Of a stretch of DNA of 22,493 bases, positions 14,377-21,386 are shown piece after piece (position 1 is the stretch's first letter; every line of letters starts with the position of its first letter). The DNA is from a virus: the IMG/VR virus record IMGVR_UViG_3300042542_005977, positions 1-22,493 of that record. The stretch is one strand, 5' to 3'. Both the position numbers and the translations under genes were made by a program. Under the pieces are notes generated by a model. The model saw only the letters and a program-made list of their open reading frames with translations. It ran no database searches and had not been told where the DNA came from.

Positions 14377-15176
14377 TTATTTCAGCGATCGAGAAGATTG
14401 AAGCATTGCCGGTGCCGCCGCTGGGCTTCCTGCCGGCATTACACGATGCGACGTTGACGACGTTTGTCGGAACCACGCTGGTCACAGGCACAGCCGTTGC
14501 CTCCACATTGCCCAGCGCGGACCAGCATGCCAATCAAGTGTTTTTGGTCACGGACGCGGACATTACGGCGCCGAGTTATGAGTCTTGGCCAGCGCAGACG
14601 ATTGCCAAGACCACGCATGTGGGGTCGGACGGAAGATTTTGGTATCCGGTGGTGCCTTACGGAACGACGAACACCTACTACCCCAAGGCCTTCGAGCGGA
14701 CTCTTTACACGATTGCTTTTACTCCGTCGTCTTTGCCTTTGAGGCTACAATGGGAGCTACTGCGGGAATACAGCTTCCGACTTTTCAACAACAACACGGA
14801 TGTGGTGTGGAATATCGTGTGGGAGTTTGGTGACAGGATTGCGGAGACATCCCCAGCCCCGGTTGGCCCGAACATCAAGGCTTACTCGTGGCGGCGGCCT
14901 CTCTTGGACGAGCAAATTCCGATCACCGATGTGCTAACCAAGAATATTTTCGGCATCAGCTTGCGTAAGATCGACTACACACAAGCGGGAGCACCGGTGT
15001 ATGAGTCGACTATCGAGCGGTATGGGAGGCGATTGGCAGCGTCGAGCGCGCAGTTGCCTTTGACGGAACACTTTGTCCTGCGGCTGCGCTTATCGTCGTT
15101 CGACACCCTGGACTATGTGACGAGTCCGCGGGGTTACGTGGCCTATTTGGTCGATGTCGTGAAAGCTAAGGAGTAA
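14373..15176 (+). CDS. Tail protein, paralogue of the preceding protein's C-terminus
   Basis: 267 aa starting in an ATGA overlap, with GAGG seven bases upstream of the ATG. From about residue 46 to the end it follows the last ~220 residues of the 912-aa protein: LP-start, then GRFWYPV...TYYPKAFERTLYTIAF (versus GQFYRVR...VYYPVEFERELWRVHL), and near the end FVLRLRLSSFDTLDYV...GYVAYLV (versus FILRMRLGGFDIDDMA...GQVALIM). So it probably arose by partial gene duplication and folds as the same beta domain. It presumably forms a neighbouring or mixed ring in the tail tip. It is followed 2 bases later by the 1516-aa gene, whose Shine-Dalgarno it contains. Confidence 0.65.
   Translation: MIISAIEKIEALPVPPLGFLPALHDATLTTFVGTTLVTGTAVASTLPSADQHANQVFLVTDADITAPSYESWPAQTIAKTTHVGSDGRFWYPVVPYGTTNTYYPKAFERTLYTIAFTPSSLPLRLQWELLREYSFRLFNNNTDVVWNIVWEFGDRIAETSPAPVGPNIKAYSWRRPLLDEQIPITDVLTKNIFGISLRKIDYTQAGAPVYESTIERYGRRLAASSAQLPLTEHFVLRLRLSSFDTLDYVTSPRGYVAYLVDVVKAKE
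15168..15173 (+). promoter_or_regulatory. Shine-Dalgarno of the 1516-aa gene
   Basis: AAGGAG ends 5 bases before the ATG at 15179 and overlaps the last codons of the gene before. It is a classical strong site, unlike the TTGAC-type starts elsewhere in the window. Confidence 0.8.
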
Positions 15177-15178
15177 TT

Positions 15179-18100
15179 ATGCCACTGACTCCGGTAACTA
15201 ATGTCGCGGTGGGAACGCTGACGCGGACTACGAAGTTTGGGTCTTTTGATTACCGGTATGGACGCAGTGACCGATCTTTAACAATACTGAATCAGAGCTT
15301 GCCCGTGCAGCTAGATTACGAGGCGACGATTACTTGGACAAATAACGAGTCGCAAAACCACTTTGTTGAGATTAGGACGAGCGGAACTGGTGCGCCGGAA
15401 ACAGTCCAACTAGCGCCACGCGGAGCGCGGTCGATAAGGATTCCAATACAGAATTGGAAGTCGGCTGACAACTCCACGGCAAGCCGCACAGTCTCGATTA
15501 GCGTCAATTTGAAAACTGCCACAGAAGAGTCTGCCGTGACTACTGTGACGCGCACGATTTCGCTAAATGAGGTAGGGAGCATTCCGAGCGACCCGAGTTT
15601 GTTTGCCGTGGAATTCGCAGCCGGAACTCCCTTAGCGGGTTCGTTGAAGCTTCCTCCGCATAGCGGATTGCGATCGGGCGACTTGCTATTTTACGGGAAC
15701 TTGAGTTTTACTAATCTTGGGACAACACCGATTATTACGGCTTTTGGAAAATCGGCGCCCGATGCCCGTCTGTGGGGACTGCAACGGTTTTTTGCATACG
15801 ATGATGAAGTGGTGCCAGTAGGCCCGGTGGCGGATAGAAGCGGCATCAATCAAGTTACAGGGCTTTCTACGCCGAGCTTTTTTAGCCAAAGCGGGCATTT
15901 AGGGTTGGTGGACCAAGGGTTTTATCGCGCGCGCGGGATATTTACGTTGGCTTCTGCTCCTTCGCTCGTTCTTGCGGGTGCGCCGGTTTCCCCGCCATTC
16001 GGCTTGCCACCGGGCGTAACTTTTATTAGCGAGTGGGTAGTCTCCATCGGCGGGGGTCAGTATGCGGCCATTCCCACGCCGCGCGTTTGGACTAATACAG
16101 AAATAACCGTTGAAAGAGAGACTATTTTTGAATATTGGCGTAATGGTCTTCCTGTTCCTCGGATTACTTCCCCTGCAAATGTCTCGGTCAATGTCGGAGA
16201 TAATGTTTTTTATACGCTGACCGCAGAAAGTCCCGTGGGAGTGGATAGTTTTGCGGTGAATTTTGGCACGACGACGGGACTGAGTTACAATAGCATAACG
16301 CGTCGCGTTACTGGTATTTTGACAACTTCAGGGGTGCGCACGTTTACGGTAAGCGCGTCCAACGAATTTGGAACCGTGACGCAGACCGTTACGGTCAACG
16401 TAGGCGTGGTGGTTCCGGTAATCACGAGTGCTGTGCAGGTATCCGCCGTCGCGGGGACTCCCTTTACGTATCAGTTCAGTGCGACGAATGCCACGACCTT
16501 CTCGGTAAATCTGAACGGTGTTCCGGGGATTTCCTACGACTCCTCGACGCGGCGGATCACGGGTGCTTTCACCTCTGGAGGAATCAAATCCATCACTTTG
16601 ACTGCGAGCAACGCAGACGCCACAACTACCCAAACGCTCAATGTGTCGGTGGCTGTGGTTGCTCCGGTATTCACCAGCGCGCTTACGGCTGACAATATTG
16701 CGGGATTGCCTTTCAGCTACACGTTAGCGGCGCGCGATGCGACCGACTACAGCGTGTCTTTTGGCACGACTGCGGGGCTGACGTATGATTCGGCCACTCG
16801 GACGATCTCAGGCGTCCTGACTGCCGGGGGCGCTTACAACGTAAGCATGACGGCCTCGAATCCATACGCCTCGAAGACCGAGACATTGGTGATCACGGCA
16901 AGGGTGGTTGCGCCGTTGATCGGGCGGTATGTGGGGGTGGCGAGTCTAACGCGCTCGGGGACCGTGGCGACGGCGGTGTGTAGCGGCAATCACGGTCTAT
17001 CGGTGGGAGCCTTGGTGAACATCGTGGGGGCGTCTATTAGCGCTTACAATGGGACATTTACCATCACGGGCGTGCCTGCGTCCAATTCCTTGCAATACAC
17101 GGTAAGCGGATCGCCTGCGACTCCGGCGGTGGCGGCGACGCCGGATGGGATCTTGGCGGGGCCGGGCGCTCTGACTCTGGCGGCACGTGCGGGGGATGAT
17201 TTCAACTATGAAATCATCGCGACGAATGCGACGAACACGGCGGTGGAGTTCGGGACTTCGACGGGACTTGCGTATTCGCCGCAGACGAGGCTCATCACGG
17301 GAGCGTTTACGTCGGTGACTCCGGTGCAAGCGCTCCGGCTGACGGCAAGCAATCCACTGGCCAACACGACGCGGGAGTTAACGGTCAATGTGACAATCCC
17401 GCAACCGAGGGTGACGAGTGCCTTGCAAGTGCGGGCGATCACGGGACAGCCGTTTTCTTATGTGCTCAATACGGTGGATGCGACGAGTGTGGCGGTGAGT
17501 TTCGGAACGGCCCTCGGCCTGACTTACAATGCGACTAATCGCACTCTATCCGGTGTCTTCGCGGAAAGTTTGGCGGGGCAGCAGGTGATCGACATTGCCT
17601 TGGCCAACGAGTTTGCCAGCAACAGCCAGCAGTTGTTGATCAACGTGGAAATTCCACGGTTGCAAGATCCGAAAAATGTCGCGGTGAGTTTGCTGCATCG
17701 TGTGTGGGCGGCTCCCGGCAGGCAGACGACGGTGTATGGCAGCGAATTGGTGCCGCCGAACAAGTTTGATCTGTATGGATTGGTCACGTGGGAGAATACG
17801 GAGCCTCGCACGCACAACGTCATTTTGACGGTGGCGGGTCGCCGCACGACGAGACCCTCGGGGAGCACTTCGGCGCTGGTCTATCTGGCCTCGTGGACTG
17901 CACCGGAGGTGGCGGCGAAGACAGTCAACATCGGAGTGCAGTTGACCGGGACGGAGTTCAGTTCGACCTTGGTGACAAGTAATGTGTCCGTGAATGCGGC
18001 GGCGGCGGCGGAGTTCACCGGGGAGTTGGCGGTTCGCTCCGATGCGAATTTCGACCCGGCTAATGCCTTGCTGGTGCCCGGATGGAATGGCGCATTGGAC

Positions 18101-19729
18101 CGGAATCCGGCGACGTATCTGAATCAAGTTTACATCGAATATACCCCACCCGATCAGTTTCTCTTTTTGCGCCGAGGTGATGAGGCGGATCGTTTCCTTG
18201 CTCAAAATCCCGGTGCATTTGAAGCATGGAATCAGCCTCGCGGCAGCGGCGCGCTGCTGATTCAAGTTCCGGGAAAACTAACAGCAGGCGCGGAGGTATC
18301 AACAAGCGGCACAGACGAGCTTGGCAAGGTAACTTACGATTTGTCTGATGAAGTTGTCTCTGGGGACTATTATTTTACTTCGGTGGAGCAGCGGGCCTTG
18401 GATTTGCCGGGGCGATTGATCGGCGGCGCGGTCTATCGCGCGGAACTGAGGGTGGCGACGGGTGCTGTGCTGCCCAAGAGTTCAACCTACCAGATTACTT
18501 GGGAGGGGCTTAGCGGCACGCGCCGTATTCCGCCCCAATATGTCACGCGGCAGCACTACAATGTGGCCATGATTGCGCAAGGGGTGTCGGAGTTGCCGCT
18601 GGGCACGGCCTTGAGCAAGTCGCTGTTTTTCACGGCTCCGGCTTTGACGGTGCCGTTCACCGCAACCGGGCCTTCGGGCGCGTTTGCCATCAATCGCCCG
18701 GCGCGCATTCCCTTGGTTGCTTCGCGGCGGGCAACTTGGACGATCGACTCGATTCAAGCCGCCAATGGCTCGGCGGCAAACTTGCCGGAGTTTGGCATCG
18801 AGTATGATCCGCCGGTCTTCGGCACTTCGGGACCGGAGCGCGCCTACTTGGTGGGCTCGCCAAGCACGGCGGGGGTGTTTCGCTTTAACATGACGGCGCG
18901 CAGCGGAAGCGAAAATGCTTCGGCAACAGGGACAGTATCGCTTGTGGCGAGTTTGCCACGCACGACGATCTCAACCAATAGCACGATTACCCGTGACGGC
19001 TGGAAGGCGAAGGTCGGTGATGAGCTAAGTCTCGCTTTCAGTTCCAACCCGCCCACATCGCTGTGGACGGCCACGGGACTGCCACCGGGAGTGCGGCTGA
19101 ATCAAGACGGAACGATCATCGGAAGATTTACGAAAGGGGGCAATTATCTGGCGACAATCTCTGCTCAAGGCATTGGAACATCGCCGTATGACCCGTCACT
19201 GCCGACGACGATAAAGTTCACGATCGAGGCGGGTAGCGTGGCCTTGGAGGATTATTCAGCAGCGGGTCGCTCGCCGTGGCTTTTGTCGGAGTGGCAACTG
19301 ATCGACCTGCACGTGCTGGCCCGGAGCCGGGAGGTGCAGAGCACGATGTTCGAGGGCGGGGCATTGCGGATCAAGGTGGGTGATGCCTTGAACTTCGGCA
19401 TCTTTTTCGTGGATGCGGCGGACAATGTGTTTGAGCTTGCTCCGTCTCGTCTGCGTTTGACGATTCGCAAGGCGGATAATCTGGATGATCTGATGATCTT
19501 CAAGGGCGCGGAACCACCAGTCGCGGTGGAAAGCAACTTCCAGACTTACTATGAACTCAACGTGGTAACAGGAAGTCGGGAGCGTGAAGTGGCACTGGAA
19601 TGGGCGGAGGAGAATGAAAAGAACGAGCCGCTGAAATGCGTGGCTGACCTTGATTGGGTGAAGGATGGTAAGAACTACAGTTCGCGCACGTTCCCGGTGA
19701 TCTTGGAGTTGGATGTGACCAGACCGTAG
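15179..19729 (+). CDS. Giant tail protein with Ig-like repeats, 1516 aa
   Basis: Modules in order: a beta domain (about 5-145); an unrecognised region (about 146-325); five putative-Ig (He_PIG-like) repeats at about 327-411, 412-495, 496-578, 664-741 and 742-825, each with NATxxxVxFGT..GL.Y...TR.I.G.FT..G and TASN phrases; an inserted domain at about 580-660 with an HGLS...V.I.GA...YNGTFTIT pattern known from other phage tail proteins; a second copy of the N-terminal module (about 832-950); an unrecognised region; two further Ig-like units (about 1163-1355, one with GLPPGVRLNQDGTI); and a C-terminal module (1365-1516) shared with the next gene. No signal peptide or membrane segment. Probably a long side fibre or host-adhesion protein of the tail. 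GC is clearly lower in the first ~1.1 kb. Strong AAGGAG start; TAG stop. Confidence 0.75.
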   Translation: MPLTPVTNVAVGTLTRTTKFGSFDYRYGRSDRSLTILNQSLPVQLDYEATITWTNNESQNHFVEIRTSGTGAPETVQLAPRGARSIRIPIQNWKSADNSTASRTVSISVNLKTATEESAVTTVTRTISLNEVGSIPSDPSLFAVEFAAGTPLAGSLKLPPHSGLRSGDLLFYGNLSFTNLGTTPIITAFGKSAPDARLWGLQRFFAYDDEVVPVGPVADRSGINQVTGLSTPSFFSQSGHLGLVDQGFYRARGIFTLASAPSLVLAGAPVSPPFGLPPGVTFISEWVVSIGGGQYAAIPTPRVWTNTEITVERETIFEYWRNGLPVPRITSPANVSVNVGDNVFYTLTAESPVGVDSFAVNFGTTTGLSYNSITRRVTGILTTSGVRTFTVSASNEFGTVTQTVTVNVGVVVPVITSAVQVSAVAGTPFTYQFSATNATTFSVNLNGVPGISYDSSTRRITGAFTSGGIKSITLTASNADATTTQTLNVSVAVVAPVFTSALTADNIAGLPFSYTLAARDATDYSVSFGTTAGLTYDSATRTISGVLTAGGAYNVSMTASNPYASKTETLVITARVVAPLIGRYVGVASLTRSGTVATAVCSGNHGLSVGALVNIVGASISAYNGTFTITGVPASNSLQYTVSGSPATPAVAATPDGILAGPGALTLAARAGDDFNYEIIATNATNTAVEFGTSTGLAYSPQTRLITGAFTSVTPVQALRLTASNPLANTTRELTVNVTIPQPRVTSALQVRAITGQPFSYVLNTVDATSVAVSFGTALGLTYNATNRTLSGVFAESLAGQQVIDIALANEFASNSQQLLINVEIPRLQDPKNVAVSLLHRVWAAPGRQTTVYGSELVPPNKFDLYGLVTWENTEPRTHNVILTVAGRRTTRPSGSTSALVYLASWTAPEVAAKTVNIGVQLTGTEFSSTLVTSNVSVNAAAAAEFTGELAVRSDANFDPANALLVPGWNGALDRNPATYLNQVYIEYTPPDQFLFLRRGDEADRFLAQNPGAFEAWNQPRGSGALLIQVPGKLTAGAEVSTSGTDELGKVTYDLSDEVVSGDYYFTSVEQRALDLPGRLIGGAVYRAELRVATGAVLPKSSTYQITWEGLSGTRRIPPQYVTRQHYNVAMIAQGVSELPLGTALSKSLFFTAPALTVPFTATGPSGAFAINRPARIPLVASRRATWTIDSIQAANGSAANLPEFGIEYDPPVFGTSGPERAYLVGSPSTAGVFRFNMTARSGSENASATGTVSLVASLPRTTISTNSTITRDGWKAKVGDELSLAFSSNPPTSLWTATGLPPGVRLNQDGTIIGRFTKGGNYLATISAQGIGTSPYDPSLPTTIKFTIEAGSVALEDYSAAGRSPWLLSEWQLIDLHVLARSREVQSTMFEGGALRIKVGDALNFGIFFVDAADNVFELAPSRLRLTIRKADNLDDLMIFKGAEPPVAVESNFQTYYELNVVTGSREREVALEWAEENEKNEPLKCVADLDWVKDGKNYSSRTFPVILELDVTRP
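16157..17660 (+). repeat. Five-unit Ig-like (He_PIG-type) protein repeat array
   Basis: Units of about 83 codons start near 16157, 16412, 16664, 17168 and 17402. Shared marks are ITSA...AG.PF.Y near the start, V.FGT..GL.Y in the middle, TR.I.G.F then TASN.....T..L.V at the end. Between units three and four lies a separate ~80-codon domain (about 16930-17160). The repeats have diverged at DNA level, so this is an old duplication. Confidence 0.75.
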
Positions 19730-19733
19730 CGCC

Positions 19734-20492
19734 ATGAACGAATCTGCCGTCGATCGGGTGCCTTGGATTGGGGCCAGATGGGATCTGTTGGATTTGCAGG
19801 TGTTGCTGCGCGGGGGGCTGGTGCAGGGCACGCTGTTGGAGAATGGGACGCTGCGATTGCGGGAGGGCGACAGCTTTCGGTTGGCGGTGTTTTTCGTCAA
19901 CGGGCTTGATCAGGTCGTGGATCCCGCGCCTTCGCAGGTGAGGTTCTCGATCCGGGCCGCGAACAATGTCGATGAATTGCTGACCATGGCGCTCCAACCG
20001 GCGGTAGCGCAAAGCGAGGAGGGGATGCCGTATTTTTTGTTTGAGCCGAACGTGGCCCGGTTGGGAGGTGCGGCGACGGAATTGATGGATGGGCAGAATG
20101 AGTTGCGCTGCGTGGCTGATGTGGATTGGACGGTGGGCGGCAAGATTTACAGTTCGGCTTCTTTTCCGGTGTTGTTTGAGTTTGGGCTGACGACTCAGGA
20201 GGAGGTGAAAAACATCACCACCCGCCCGACGACACCGACAAAACCGACTACTCCGACGACACCGACGACACCGACAAATCCGACGACACCGACGACACCA
20301 ACGCCGCCGCAACCGCCTCCTCTGCCGCCATCGCCTCCCGGCTTGGATGAGGGGGCGATACGGGCATTGTTTGATCAATGGCTGTTGGAAGTGTTGCCGG
20401 TGGAGGAAGGGTTTCTTTATGTGCGCAACGGCGAGATTACGGATGCGGTGCCGGGCACGGATTGCAGCACGGGGGAGCAATGGACGCCGTAA
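19734..20492 (+). CDS. Tail protein with Thr-Pro stalk, paralogue of 1516-aa C-terminus
   Basis: 252 aa. Residues 10-152 match the last 150 residues of the protein before: PWIGARWDLLDLQVL versus PWLLSEWQLIDLHVL, GDSFRLAVFFV versus GDALNFGIFFV, APSQVRFSIRAANNVDEL versus APSRLRLTIRKADNLDDL, and LRCVADVDWTVGGKIYSSASFPVL versus LKCVADLDWVKDGKNYSSRTFPVI. This is a clear tandem duplication. Residues 163-202 form a TTP/PTT stalk, followed by a 50-residue C-terminal piece (IRALFDQWLLEVLPVEEGFLYV) that may trimerise or bind the next protein. It lies 4 bases after the giant gene's TAG with no Shine-Dalgarno; GTGAC at 19715 is 19 bases before the ATG. Likely a BppU-like baseplate arm or fibre connector (inferred). 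Confidence 0.68.
   Translation: MNESAVDRVPWIGARWDLLDLQVLLRGGLVQGTLLENGTLRLREGDSFRLAVFFVNGLDQVVDPAPSQVRFSIRAANNVDELLTMALQPAVAQSEEGMPYFLFEPNVARLGGAATELMDGQNELRCVADVDWTVGGKIYSSASFPVLFEFGLTTQEEVKNITTRPTTPTKPTTPTTPTTPTNPTTPTTPTPPQPPPLPPSPPGLDEGAIRALFDQWLLEVLPVEEGFLYVRNGEITDAVPGTDCSTGEQWTP
20220..20339 (+). repeat. Thr-Pro-encoding microsatellite (9-base CCGACGACA units)
   Basis: Imperfect repeats of CCGACGACA and close variants encode a TTP stalk, then a Pro-rich end. In-register slippage would lengthen or shorten the stalk by three residues per unit without breaking the frame. Confidence 0.8.
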
Positions 20493-21031
20493 AAGTATGC
20501 GCGGTTCCAAGCGCGCGAGTGCCGATTGTGGGCGGACGAGTTTTGATCGGGCGCTGTAATCCGGTCATCAACGGCGATTTTCGCGATCTCACGGGATTGG
20601 TTGCTCGGCCCGACGGATGGTATGGTGGAATGCCTGCTGGGTGGGTGGGGCGGGCGGGACAAATCTTTGCGGTGAAAACATTTGGCCAGACATTTTTTGC
20701 CAATTTGCACGTTCTTACGAGAGAGACCGGCGTGTTTTTTCGACAGGATGTTGGACGCAGTTGTTGCGGAAGAGTTTCTCTGCGGTTTTACGTGGACAAT
20801 CCTTACAACAATGCCCTTTACGGAGACTATAGCCTGACTTACCAAATCATTGCCGATGGCGCGGTGGCGGCGAGCGAGGTGGTAAGTGGCGGCAGAAATG
20901 CACCCCGCACGGTAACATTGCAGGCTCAGGTCAAGGCGGGAGCGCCAATCGCCATCGCTTTCTGCAAGGGCGCGCTCAACCACGCGATGGGGATCACCGA
21001 CGTGTCGATGGTCGGGGTGGTGCGTGATTGA
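20480..21031 (+). CDS. Carbohydrate-binding-like (jelly-roll) tail protein
   Basis: 183 aa from the ATG at 20480, which overlaps the 3' end of the gene before by 13 bases and has GGGGGAG three bases upstream. An in-frame ATG at 20378 would overlap far more and give a poor N-terminus. The body begins NPVINGDFRDLTGL, then PDGWYGGMPAGW, a pattern typical of secreted or virion jelly-roll domains of the carbohydrate-binding type (NGDF...GW). Later strands (RVSLRFYVDN, YSLTYQIIADG, PRTVTLQAQV, APIAIAFCKG) and the end GITDVSMVGV fit the same fold. A Cys pair at 95-96 plus C7, C26 and C162 is notable. A receptor- or glycan-binding role is inferred. The stop TGA lies within a TTGACA motif and is in frame with the next gene. 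Confidence 0.6.
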   Translation: MDAVKVCAVPSARVPIVGGRVLIGRCNPVINGDFRDLTGLVARPDGWYGGMPAGWVGRAGQIFAVKTFGQTFFANLHVLTRETGVFFRQDVGRSCCGRVSLRFYVDNPYNNALYGDYSLTYQIIADGAVAASEVVSGGRNAPRTVTLQAQVKAGAPIAIAFCKGALNHAMGITDVSMVGVVRD

Positions 21032-21033
21032 CA
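21028..21033 (+). promoter_or_regulatory. TTGACA start-associated motif, gene at 21050
   Basis: The first base is 22 bases before the ATG at 21050. The TGA is the stop codon of the carbohydrate-binding-like gene and is in frame with the next ATG after six sense codons. Confidence 0.5.
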
Positions 21034-21049
21034 CCTGCGGCAAGGGCAG

Positions 21050-21382
21050 ATGATAGCGAGAGACATCATAATTCCCCGCCGCAGTGATTTTGTGTTCGAG
21101 GCGCATTTCAAAACTGGATCCGCGCCGCTAAATGTGGGTGGGTGGAAGTTTTGGTTCACGGCCAAGAGATCGCTCGATGATCTGGATGAGGCGGCGATCT
21201 TTCAAAAGGTGGCGGCCCCATCCATGGGCACCAGTGTTTCGTTTCACATCAACGAGAACGATACGGCCGAGGCAGGAGAGTTCTTTTACGACTTCAAGGC
21301 GCTGAGCCCGGCTGGATATGGTGCGCCGCTGCAAGGCGGTGCCTTGAGTATCCCGCCCGTGGTGACATTGGCGGCAAGCTAA
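21050..21382 (+). CDS. BppU N-domain-like small tail protein
   Basis: 110 aa. RRSDFVFEAHF, then GWKFWFTAKRSLDDLDEAAIFQK, then SVSFHINENDTAEAGEFFYDFKAL: a single beta domain whose outline (loading strand, then W/F-x-F/S-T/I-x-K/R, then D-x-DEA/L) recalls the N-terminal domain of phage upper baseplate proteins (BppU). The same outline occurs in the 252-aa protein (VRFSIRAANNVDEL) and in the C-terminus of the 1516-aa protein (LRLTIRKADNLDDL), so it may be a third, diverged copy. It probably links fibres to the tail tip. Start by position after TTGACA, with AAGGG seven bases before the ATG. Confidence 0.55.
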   Translation: MIARDIIIPRRSDFVFEAHFKTGSAPLNVGGWKFWFTAKRSLDDLDEAAIFQKVAAPSMGTSVSFHINENDTAEAGEFFYDFKALSPAGYGAPLQGGALSIPPVVTLAAS

Positions 21383-21386
21383 ATCC

